DNA from: Betaproteobacteria bacterium SG8_40
Lineage (GTDB): Bacteria; Pseudomonadota; Gammaproteobacteria; Burkholderiales; Eutrophovitaceae
Direction of reading: 5' to 3'
Assembly (NCBI GenBank): GCA_001304425.1
Contig: LJTS01000029.1
Span: 1 to 13,468 of the forward strand
DNA: 13,468 nt
The translations under genes and the position numbers were made by a program. Shown piece by piece: positions 1 through 6,048 of this stretch. The notes beneath the pieces were generated by a model. That model saw only the letters and a list, made by a program, of their open reading frames with translations, was not told the DNA's origin and searched no databases. How positions within the stretch are numbered: position 1 is the stretch's first letter; every line of letters starts with the position of its first letter.

Positions 1-179
1 AGCAGCCGCTGTCCGAATCCGCCCACGTCCACAAGTGCGACGCGGTCCTTGTGACGAACCAGCGCAATCGTGCTGAAGCCCAGCGGCCCGTGACATACGC
101 TCTTGCCGGGAAAACCGTGAACGATGATTTCGATCTCGAACTCACCCGCGCGAAACGGATTTTTATTGTCTGAACTCAC
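1..179 (-). CDS. MBL-fold metallo-hydrolase, N-terminal part (cut by window start)
   Basis: Reading the minus strand from a GTG at 179 gives 59 codons, open to the window edge. The stretch runs from FEIEIIVHGFPGKS through CHGPLGFSTIALV to VALVDVGGFGQR. This matches the opening beta strands of the metallo-beta-lactamase fold, where an Asp/Gly-rich 'LVDVGxxG' strand precedes the HxHxDH metal motif; that motif would lie outside the window. The GTG is supported by a GGGGAG Shine-Dalgarno sequence at 185-190, five bases upstream, and an upstream ATG is out of frame and closed. The family includes lactonases, thioesterase-like enzymes and other hydrolases, so no substrate can be named. The gene is transcribed divergently from the small exported protein at 407. 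Confidence 0.72.
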   Translation of the reverse strand, partial: MSSDNKNPFRAGEFEIEIIVHGFPGKSVCHGPLGFSTIALVRHKDRVALVDVGGFGQRL

Positions 180-237
180 GGTGTCTCCCCTTGTTGCCCC
201 ATGGCCTTCCATTCCGCCGGGACCGGTCACGCTGCGG

Positions 238-261
238 GGCCGGACTGGCGCCACACCGGCC
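238..261. promoter_or_regulatory. 24-bp near-perfect palindrome in the divergent intergenic region
   Basis: GGCCGG (238-243) and CCGGCC (256-261) are exact inverted arms around a central perfect 8-bp palindrome, TGGCGCCA (246-253). Only the dinucleotides at 244-245 and 254-255 break the symmetry, so 20 of 24 positions are palindromic. It lies 59 bp upstream of the GTG of the hydrolase on the minus strand. It could be an operator for that gene or for the divergent promoter pair. GC-rich sequence throws up palindromes by chance, so function is inferred only. Confidence 0.35.
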
Positions 262-285
262 GAAATAGCCTGTTTTGTGAATATC

Positions 286-297
286 GCACATTTGTGC
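286..297. promoter_or_regulatory. Short inverted repeat GCACA-TT-TGTGC
   Basis: This is a perfect 5-bp inverted repeat with a two-base centre, sitting in the AT-richest part of the 180-406 intergenic region. The region separates the divergent hydrolase and small exported protein genes. It could be an operator half-pair for a dimeric regulator. There is no experimental or family-level support. Confidence 0.25.
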
Positions 298-406
298 AGC
301 GCCGCAGTTCGCAGCCGTGACGGGGCCCGCAGCCTAATATGGCGTCACTGGCCGCCCGGAAACAGGATCGCCAGTCCGATTAACGCAACGCCTGAAGGAG
401 AATCAT

Positions 407-598
407 ATGTCAGCAACCAAACGCATTATCGCCGCCGCGTCCCTGGCCGCTCTGTTCGCCTCGGGCACTGCCTTTGCCGCACCGCATCCGCAGAGCCCTG
501 GCGCAGGAACCAACGAGCACAAAGTGCTCGAGGATGCCGCCAAGCGTGTTCAGCTCGACGGAGTGTCCAGCCCAAAGGTGCTAACCGAAATCATTTGA
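407..598 (+). CDS. Small exported protein of unknown function (63 aa)
   Basis: I do not recognise this protein. A strong Shine-Dalgarno AAGGAG at 395-400, six bases before the ATG, fixes the start. Residues 1-24 form a classical Sec signal peptide: a charged KR near the N-terminus, a hydrophobic Ala/Leu core, and a likely signal peptidase I site after the AFA at residues 22-24. The mature part would be only about 39 residues, polar, without cysteines and without obvious repeats. It begins APHPQSPGAGTNEHK and continues with a short helix-prone segment (KVLEDAAKRVQ). The gene is monocistronic: the hydrolase upstream is divergent, and a strong terminator follows at 708-739. The strong ribosome site, signal peptide and dedicated terminator argue that it is a real gene. 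Confidence 0.7.
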   Translation: MSATKRIIAAASLAALFASGTAFAAPHPQSPGAGTNEHKVLEDAAKRVQLDGVSSPKVLTEII

Positions 599-707
599 TC
601 TGGCCAGGCCCGTGAAGTGATTCCGGGCTGAGCGGCAACACCCAGCAACACCTGCGCGCCCCGGCGATCAGGCTAAACAACGCTTCATGCAATCTCTCTC
701 CCTATTT

Positions 708-739
708 ACGCATCCCTGGCATCAGGGATGCGTTTTTTT
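708..739 (+). terminator. Rho-independent terminator of the small exported protein gene
   Basis: An 11-bp perfect stem, ACGCATCCCTG (708-718) with CAGGGATGCGT (723-733), closes a four-base loop GCAT. It is followed directly by six more T residues (734-739). Read on the minus strand the hairpin is followed by AAATAG, with no U-tract, so it serves mainly plus-strand transcription from the 407-598 gene. The minus-strand amidohydrolase ends 40 bp away and could use the same hairpin only weakly. Confidence 0.93.
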
Positions 740-778
740 CTTGCCGCCAGTACTGCCCGGGTGGCCGATACCATGCCC

Positions 779-1645
779 CTATGCATCAAAGCCATAAAGG
801 CGTGCCGGATTGTCGACCAGGATGGCGCGCTTCAGATCGGCCTCCGGCGCATAGTCATCGAGCGCATCGATCAGATCGCCGTCGTTGGGCATGTCGTGCG
901 TCAACGCCGGGTGCGGCCAATCGGTTCCCCAGACCATGTGCACGGGCGCTGCCTCGATCAGCGCGCGCGCGAACGGGATTGCGTCCGCGTAAGGCGGCCC
1001 TGCCGCCGAGATTCGGTAATTGCCGGAGAGCTTGATCCAGCACGTGCCTTCCTTGACCAGTCCAAGCAAAGCCTGAAATCCCGGATGGCCCACGCCATGC
1101 GCCACGTTCATGTGCCCCATGTGATCGATCACGACCGGAACCGGGAGCCGGCGCAGCCGGGGTGCCAGTTCCACCAGATCGCGCGCGTCGACCAATAGTT
1201 GCACATGCCACCCCATATCGGCTATTCGTTCCGACAAGGGCTCGAGGGCCTGCAAGCCGACGCCGCCGCCAAACAACAGGTTCAGACGGACGCCGCGCAT
1301 GCCGCCAGCGTCGAGCCGTGCCAGTTCGCGATCATCGACGTCTGCCTCGACAACGGCGATACCTCGCGCGCCGGGACCGTAACCGGCGATGCCATCGAGC
1401 GTCACCTGGTTGTCCGTTCCATGAACCGACGGTTGCACGATGACGGCGCGTTCGATGCCCAGCACGCGATGCAGCGCCTGGTAGCTCTCGAGCGTGGCGG
1501 TTGGCGGCGTGTAGGAGCGTTGCGCTACGTAGGGGTATTTTTCGGGCGGGCCAAGTACATGCGCATGACAGTCGCATGCATGCGCCGGCATGGAGAACTT
1601 CGGCGCGCGCGGGTTCGGGTCGGGGCCGAGGCAGGGTTTGGTCAA
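779..1645 (-). CDS. LigI-like amidohydrolase (2-pyrone-4,6-dicarboxylate hydrolase family), 288 aa
   Basis: This is an amidohydrolase-2 family TIM-barrel hydrolase. Visible landmarks are the strand-1 metal-binding motif HAH (H27, H29 in CDCHAHV), a strand with a conserved DHMGH (residues 174-178), and the C-terminal WGTDWPHP (239-246). D242 in the last motif is the expected catalytic base. This arrangement is typical of LigI-type lactonases, which open 2-pyrone-4,6-dicarboxylate, and of related muconolactone hydrolases acting on carboxylated lactones in aromatic catabolism. The length fits. The start is TTG at 1645, chosen because a GGAGA (1653-1657) lies seven bases upstream and the next in-frame ATG (residue 19) has no ribosome site. 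The gene follows the cupin by only 13 bp, with the ribosome site next to the cupin stop, so the two are co-transcribed. The exact lactone is inferred, not shown. Confidence 0.85.
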   Translation of the reverse strand: MTKPCLGPDPNPRAPKFSMPAHACDCHAHVLGPPEKYPYVAQRSYTPPTATLESYQALHRVLGIERAVIVQPSVHGTDNQVTLDGIAGYGPGARGIAVVEADVDDRELARLDAGGMRGVRLNLLFGGGVGLQALEPLSERIADMGWHVQLLVDARDLVELAPRLRRLPVPVVIDHMGHMNVAHGVGHPGFQALLGLVKEGTCWIKLSGNYRISAAGPPYADAIPFARALIEAAPVHMVWGTDWPHPALTHDMPNDGDLIDALDDYAPEADLKRAILVDNPARLYGFDA

Positions 1646-1658
1646 GTCGGTGTCTCCA

Positions 1659-2033
1659 TCAGCTGTTTTCCGCCCCGAAACCGGAACCGGCTTTCCTGTA
1701 TTCGTCTCGCGGCGGGCTGAATATGTCGAGTATCAGGGCCCCTTCCGGTCCGCCACGAAAACCGTGCGGGACGCTTCCCGGTGTTTGCCAGAAGTCTCCG
1801 GCCTTGACTTCGTGCTCTACACCGCCCTGTATCCGTACCCCACTGCCTTCCAGCATGACGCCCCATTGCTCCTGCGGATGGCTGTGGATTTCACCGGCAC
1901 GGTTCGGGCTGATGCGCACCACCGACACCATCACGTTCTCGCCGGGAAAAATACGTGTGCGCACACCGCTGGCAAGGTCGCGTGCAATTCCCTGGGAAAG
2001 GTCGTGCAGATTGAAGAATTGCTGTTGTGACAT
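1659..2033 (-). CDS. Small single-domain cupin, KdgF-like (124 aa)
   Basis: This is a one-domain cupin of ordinary size. Cupin motif 1 is GEIHSHPQEQWGVMLEG (47-63), with likely metal ligands H50, H52 and Q56 or E55. Motif 2 is GDFWQTPGSVPHGF (79-92), with ligand H90. The ending LDIFSPPRDEY is typical of small KdgF-like cupins that help convert unsaturated sugar acids or other labile intermediates; related cupins also occur in aromatic-degradation clusters. The ATG at 2033 is preceded by an excellent AGGAGGAG ribosome site, so the longer open frame to 2078 is not used. It is the first gene of a two-gene operon with the LigI-like hydrolase. The 32-bp conserved element ends 52 bp upstream. The substrate is unknown; an isomerising, tautomerising or lactone-handling role is inferred from the neighbours. 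Confidence 0.82.
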   Translation of the reverse strand: MSQQQFFNLHDLSQGIARDLASGVRTRIFPGENVMVSVVRISPNRAGEIHSHPQEQWGVMLEGSGVRIQGGVEHEVKAGDFWQTPGSVPHGFRGGPEGALILDIFSPPRDEYRKAGSGFGAENS

Positions 2034-2264
2034 CGTACGGGCTCTCCTCCTGTAGGTGCTGTCGCCATCGGGCCACATGCAGGCAATACACTACTGTATA
2101 CGCCGCCTGCATTCCACAGGCTGAACACCTGTCAGGGGAAACGCGTCCGCAGTGCAATCAAGCGTGCCCGTTTCTCTCCCATGATGACTTTCACTCCTGC
2201 ATCCTGGTCCCGACGTGCCAGATGCCGGCATGAGCGGCGGCCGGGAAAGTCTGCCCGGTCACGG
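2034..2264. other. Intergenic region between ATPase end and cupin start
   Basis: This 231-bp gap holds the cupin ribosome site, conserved element copy A (2086-2117) and an outer inverted repeat around it. Beyond 2118 I see no convincing gene. A CCGGG/CCCGG hairpin at 2241-2258 follows the ATPase stop but lacks a U-tract on the minus strand, so it is at best a weak terminator. The short open frames here show no recognisable protein and no ribosome site. Confidence 0.5.
2086..2117 (-). promoter_or_regulatory. Conserved 32-bp element, copy A (upstream of cupin)
   Basis: Written on the plus strand it reads ATACACTACTGTA, then six partly variable bases, GCCTGC, one base, TTCCAC. Copy B at 5227-5258 matches at 27 of 32 positions with no gaps. 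The core is an inverted repeat, ATACA-CTAC-TGTAT (2086-2099). An additional perfect 8-bp inverted pair, ATGCAGGC (2077-2084) and GCCTGCAT (2105-2112), encloses it in this copy only. The element ends 52 bp upstream of the cupin ATG on the minus strand, a normal position for an operator or promoter. The binding factor is unknown and no clear -35/-10 pair can be assigned. Confidence 0.6.
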
Positions 2265-4994
2265 TCATCGCACGCGACGCGGCGCCCGAAGTTCGCGCAA
2301 ACGGAGCCGGAGTTGTTTTTCGGTTTCAACGATCGCGAACAGCGCGACGCCGATCGCCACTATGAGGACACCATCGAGAAACGGCACGGCTCGCGTGCTG
2401 AATACTTGCTGCAGCGGGGGCAGGAATGTGATCGCGAACTGCGCGGCGGTCACGCTGATCACGGTGGCCCACACGACCTTTGTACCCCGCAGCGCCCTCC
2501 ATGTGAGCGACGTGCCGTAGATGTTTCGAATGAAGAACAGGTGGAAGATCTCCATGACCACGAGCGTGTTCATGGCAATGGTCCTTGCCAGTTCAACCGG
2601 ATAGCCGCGATCCAGCGCGGAGGTGTACATGCCGAATACGCCAGCCACGAACAGCGCGGAAACGAAGATGATGTGCCATCCGAGGTCGCCGGTCAGGAGC
2701 GGCTCGTTTACCGGCCGTGGCGGGCGACGCATGGTGTTGTCTTCGGTGGGTTCGAAGGCAAGCGCCAGTCCGAGCGTAATCGCGGTAATGAGGTTGACCC
2801 AGAGTATCTGCACCGGGGTGATCGGGAGAGTCATCCCGAATAGCAGGGCGACAATGATGGTCATCGCTTCGCCGGCGTTGGTTGGCAAGGTCCAGCTGAT
2901 GACTTTCTTGATGTTGTCGTATACGGTGCGCCCTTCGCGCACGGCCGCGGCGATCGACGTGAAATTGTCGTCGGCAAGCACGAGTTCCGCTGCCTCCTTG
3001 GCGGCCTCGCTGCCTTTCAATCCCATGGCGATTCCGGCGTCGGCGCGCTTGAGGGCTGGTGCGTCGTTCACCCCGTCTCCTGTCATCGCGACGGTCATGC
3101 CGTGCGCCTGCAGCGCCATGACCAGCCGGAGTTTGTCCTCCGGACTGGTGCGCGCAAATATATCCGTATCCAGCACGGCGGCCGATAGGGCGGTATCGTC
3201 CATTGCGTCCAGGTCCGCGCCGGTCAGAACCTTGTCCGGGTTCAGCAAGCCGATTTGCCTGCCAATGGCTGCGGCCGTGCCTCTGTGATCTCCGGTGATC
3301 ATTTTTACGCGTATGCCGGCGCGGTGACACTCGGCCACCGCTTCGATTGCTTCGGTGCGTGGCGGGTCGATCAGCCCGACGAGACCGATGAGAATCAGCC
3401 CTTTCTGCACGTCGGAAAATTCGAGGAGGGCATGTTCCGGGGCAACCGGCTTGACCGCAAACGCGAGTACGCGTTGTCCCTGCGCCGCGATGCTCTCTGC
3501 CTTGCTGTGCCAATAGTCCAGGTCGATGGGCTCGGTTCCGTTAGTGACCGTGCGTTGTTCGCTGCAATTCGACAGCACCTGCTCCGGGGCTCCCTTGAGG
3601 GATACGAACGCATGGTTTTGACGGTCGTGATTGAGTGTCGCCATGAAGCGGTGTCTGGCGTCGAAGGGTATCGCGTCGGTGCGTGTCCAGTCGGCGAGCT
3701 CCTTTCGCATGTCGATACCGACCTTGCCCGATAGCGCAAGCAGGGCACCTTCCATCGGATCGCCCTCGACATGCCATACGCTGCCCCGTTCATGCAGTGA
3801 CGCGTCGTTACAAAGAACGGCCGAACGCCCGAGTTCTTCGAGTACCGCGTGTTCGCTCGCGCTGACCTCGGCATCGTTGAGTTTGATGACGCCCCTCGGT
3901 TCGTAACCTGTCCCTTCCAGCGAGAAGACGTGTGCCTGGGTGACGACGGAGGCGGCCATCATCTCGTTGCGGGTCAGTGTGCCCGTCTTGTCGGTGCAGA
4001 TCACCGAAACGGAGCCCAGCGTTTCGATGGCGGGCAGGCGTCGCACAATGGCATTGCGCCGGGCCATGGCCTGAACGCCGACAGCCAGCGTGATCGTCAG
4101 AACGGCCGGCAATCCTTCCGGTATCGCCGCGACCGACAAACCGACCACTGCCATGAACATGTCAGCGAATTCGAAATGCTCCACGAAGTAGCCGAAGGTC
4201 AGCAGTACTGCGGCGATCAGAAGAATCAGGACGGTGAGCCAGCGCGCAAAGGCACCCATCTGCCGGACAAGCGGCGTTGTCAGCGTTTCGACCGTGGAAA
4301 GCATTCCGCTGATCCTGCCGATCTCGGAGTGAATTCCGGTCGCGACGACCACGCCCCTGCCGAGACCGCTGGTTACCAGTGTGCCGCTATATGCCATGCA
4401 TGCCCTGTCACCGAGCAGGGCGTCGCGCGGTACGGCACGGACATGCTTTTCCACCGGCACTGACTCACCGGTGAGGATCGACTCCTGAATCTGGAGGCCG
4501 TGAGCGCGAAGCAGCCGGAGATCTGCGGGCACCTTGTCTCCCGCCTCCAGCAAAACGATGTCGCCGGGAACAAGCGCTTCGCCGTCAACCGCTCGTCGCT
4601 GCCCCGCACGCACGACGGATGCTTTCAAGGCGAGCATCTTCCGGATGGCGACCATCGCCTTTTCCGCCTTGCCTTCCTGGATGAAACCAATGACGGCATT
4701 GGCGATGACCACCGCCAGGATGACGCAGGTATCGACAACGTGGCCGAGAGTCGCGGTGATCAGTGCGGAACCGAGAAGAACGTAGATGAGAATATTGTGA
4801 AAGTGCAGGACAAAGCGGATCAGCGCGCTGCGTTTCGCCGGTTCGGGCAGGCTGTTCGGTCCGTATGTATCGAGCCGTGCCGCGGCCTCATCAGCAGACA
4901 GACCGTCTGCATTCGTCCGCAAAGTATCAATGGCGTCCTCGACCGCCATCTCGTGCCAGATACTCTCCTTTTGTTTCCCGTAATCGCTGTTCAT
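2265..4994 (-). CDS. P2A-type cation-transporting P-type ATPase (909 aa)
   Basis: This is a full-length inner-membrane ion pump. The order is an N-terminal cation-ATPase domain (WHEMAVEDAIDTL, GLSADEAAARL), membrane pairs near 60-106 and 252-306, actuator motif LTGES (175-178 for TGES), PEGLP in M4 (292-296), the phosphorylated aspartate in DKTGT (D335), nucleotide-domain KGAPE (467-471), hinge TGDGVNDAP (638-646), and six C-terminal membrane helices from about 698. This is the Ca2+-ATPase/CtpF-like class. Of the SERCA-type ion ligands, the PEGLP glutamate (E293) and the M5 N706/E709 (TNAGE) are present, but M6 reads NLITA, with A738 where SERCA has its ligand Asp. The transported ion is therefore uncertain. 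The start ATG 4994 was chosen because the family usually begins just before WHxM; its ribosome site is weak. The frame stays open to 5228 but the extra residues look non-protein. It does not fit the surrounding aromatic-catabolism genes. Confidence 0.92.
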   Translation of the reverse strand: MNSDYGKQKESIWHEMAVEDAIDTLRTNADGLSADEAAARLDTYGPNSLPEPAKRSALIRFVLHFHNILIYVLLGSALITATLGHVVDTCVILAVVIANAVIGFIQEGKAEKAMVAIRKMLALKASVVRAGQRRAVDGEALVPGDIVLLEAGDKVPADLRLLRAHGLQIQESILTGESVPVEKHVRAVPRDALLGDRACMAYSGTLVTSGLGRGVVVATGIHSEIGRISGMLSTVETLTTPLVRQMGAFARWLTVLILLIAAVLLTFGYFVEHFEFADMFMAVVGLSVAAIPEGLPAVLTITLAVGVQAMARRNAIVRRLPAIETLGSVSVICTDKTGTLTRNEMMAASVVTQAHVFSLEGTGYEPRGVIKLNDAEVSASEHAVLEELGRSAVLCNDASLHERGSVWHVEGDPMEGALLALSGKVGIDMRKELADWTRTDAIPFDARHRFMATLNHDRQNHAFVSLKGAPEQVLSNCSEQRTVTNGTEPIDLDYWHSKAESIAAQGQRVLAFAVKPVAPEHALLEFSDVQKGLILIGLVGLIDPPRTEAIEAVAECHRAGIRVKMITGDHRGTAAAIGRQIGLLNPDKVLTGADLDAMDDTALSAAVLDTDIFARTSPEDKLRLVMALQAHGMTVAMTGDGVNDAPALKRADAGIAMGLKGSEAAKEAAELVLADDNFTSIAAAVREGRTVYDNIKKVISWTLPTNAGEAMTIIVALLFGMTLPITPVQILWVNLITAITLGLALAFEPTEDNTMRRPPRPVNEPLLTGDLGWHIIFVSALFVAGVFGMYTSALDRGYPVELARTIAMNTLVVMEIFHLFFIRNIYGTSLTWRALRGTKVVWATVISVTAAQFAITFLPPLQQVFSTRAVPFLDGVLIVAIGVALFAIVETEKQLRLRLRELRAPRRVR

Positions 4995-5314
4995 GATGTG
5001 ATGCCCGTTAAACGCAGCCGACGGACGAGGGCGGACATGGCATAAAGGAAAATACCGCCGTTCTGCGAGCGCCCCGTTTCCATCCTGATCCATCAGGCCT
5101 GTCGGTCGTGCGTCTCCTGGCGCGCATACTGTTGCACGGCCATTTGATGCTCTCGTCCGAGGCGGTGCATCGCCCGGGTCACTTGCGACGCTCCGGGTTC
5201 CAGCGTCAGGCGAATCCGCGTTTGCCATACACTACTGTAAACAATGCCTGCTTTCCACCAACGTGCAGCCAGCGCAGTTAAAGTGAACCAGAATGGCGAC
5301 CCGGAGGAATGCTC
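4995..5314. other. 320-bp gap between divergent ATPase and isomerase genes
   Basis: No gene is supported here. The region contains the leader of the minus-strand ATPase, a perfect inverted repeat CCTGAT-CC-ATCAGG at 5084-5097, conserved element copy B (5227-5258), and the GGAGG ribosome site (5303-5307) of the isomerase. The minus-strand frame of the ATPase is open back to 5228, but the predicted extension is low-complexity and charged, and its first ATG falls inside element B. I therefore treat it as untranslated leader. Confidence 0.5.
5227..5258 (+). promoter_or_regulatory. Conserved 32-bp element, copy B (between ATPase and isomerase)
   Basis: This is the second copy of the element at 2086-2117: ATACACTACTGTA, AAC and variable bases, GCCTGC, T, TTCCAC. 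27 of 32 bases are identical and the spacing of all blocks is the same. The core half-sites are ATACA and TGTAA around CTAC. It ends 56 bp upstream of the GTG of the isomerase (5315) on the plus strand and lies 232 bp upstream of the ATPase ATG (4994) on the minus strand. The near-equal distances to the cupin (52 bp) and the isomerase (56 bp) suggest these two operons are the regulated ones. Confidence 0.6.
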
Positions 5315-5956
5315 GTGAGCAACACCATCAATCTCTTTTATTCTTTCAGGAGCCCCTACTCATATCTGGCTACGCCGGGTGCACTGGCGCTAGAGCGCGA
5401 CTTCGACGTCGGCGTCGCACTACGCCCGGTGCTGCCGCTGGCGTTGCGGCAGCCGGATTTCTTCAGTCCGGAAAACGTAAAGCGCGCGAAGTACATCATG
5501 ATCGACTGGCTGCGCCGCGCCGAGATGCTCGGCATGCCGCACCGGTGGCCCTCGCCCGATCCCATCGTGCAGGACCTGAAGACTTACGCTATCGCGCCCG
5601 ACCAGCCCTACATTTATCGGCTGACTTACCTGGGTGTCGAAGCGCAACGGCGTGGCCGTGGCATCCAGTTCGCCGCGGAGGTGTCGGCCGTCATTTTCGG
5701 CGGCACTCGCGACTGGCATGAGGGGAGCCATCTGGCAGACGCGGCGGCGCGGGCGGATCTCGATCTGGCGAGTATGGACGAGGCGATCGACGATCCGGCA
5801 TCCCATAAAGCCGAGGTCGAGGCGAATCAACGCGCTCTTGAGAAGTCCGGGCACTGGGGCGTGCCGACATTCGAGTTCAGCGGCGAACCATTCTTCGGCC
5901 AGGACCGTATCGACACGCTGCGCTGGCGGCTCGGTAAGGAGGGGCTGAAGCGGTGA
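5315..5956 (+). CDS. DsbA-family / 2-hydroxychromene-2-carboxylate isomerase-like protein (213 aa)
   Basis: This is a thioredoxin-fold protein of the kappa-GST/HCCA-isomerase group. The N-terminus carries FYSFRSPYSYLA, in which the SxxSPYSY signature replaces the CxxC of true DsbA. S13 (numbered from the GTG) is the likely glutathione-contacting serine. The cis-proline loop is GVPTFEF (P184), followed by GEPFFGQDRID, a typical C-terminal signature. Such proteins catalyse glutathione-dependent isomerisation of ring-cleavage or chromene-type intermediates, as NahD does in naphthalene degradation. I prefer GTG 5315 over the ATG at 5309, because GGAGG (5303-5307) sits only one base from the ATG but seven from the GTG. 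It is cytoplasmic and probably heads an operon with mobA, 92 bp downstream. The actual substrate in this pathway is unknown. Confidence 0.85.
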   Translation: MSNTINLFYSFRSPYSYLATPGALALERDFDVGVALRPVLPLALRQPDFFSPENVKRAKYIMIDWLRRAEMLGMPHRWPSPDPIVQDLKTYAIAPDQPYIYRLTYLGVEAQRRGRGIQFAAEVSAVIFGGTRDWHEGSHLADAAARADLDLASMDEAIDDPASHKAEVEANQRALEKSGHWGVPTFEFSGEPFFGQDRIDTLRWRLGKEGLKR

Positions 5957-6048
5957 TTTCCCTTCTTCTGCCGGGCTGGTCCGTTGTGCAGTTGCCGAAC
6001 GATCGATCGGCCACCACCCGGAAAAAATGAACAGCATGGATTCAGGCG

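Noticed and set aside
124..615. 163-codon plus-strand frame over the small exported protein
   Set aside because: It covers the divergent intergenic region and overlaps the better-supported 407-598 gene, which has a ribosome site and a signal peptide.
2034..2078. 15-codon upstream extension of the cupin
   Set aside because: The AGGAGGAG ribosome site lies inside this extension, directly before the ATG at 2033.
2241..2258. Terminator for the ATPase
   Set aside because: The stem is only five base pairs and no U-tract follows on the minus strand.
3849..4463. Plus-strand open frame of 204 codons within the ATPase gene
   Set aside because: It is a shadow of the ATPase coding strand, without a ribosome site or known motif.
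4995..5228. 78-codon N-terminal extension of the P-type ATPase
   Set aside because: The frame is open, but the residues look like random GC-rich translation, the family begins near residue 79 of that frame, and the distal ATG lies inside conserved element B.
2086..5258. Target-site duplication or insertion-sequence ends around the ATPase
   Set aside because: The repeats are longer than usual target duplications and carry five mismatches. No transposase, terminal inverted repeats or remnants of them are visible. A recombination or operator-duplication origin is preferred.
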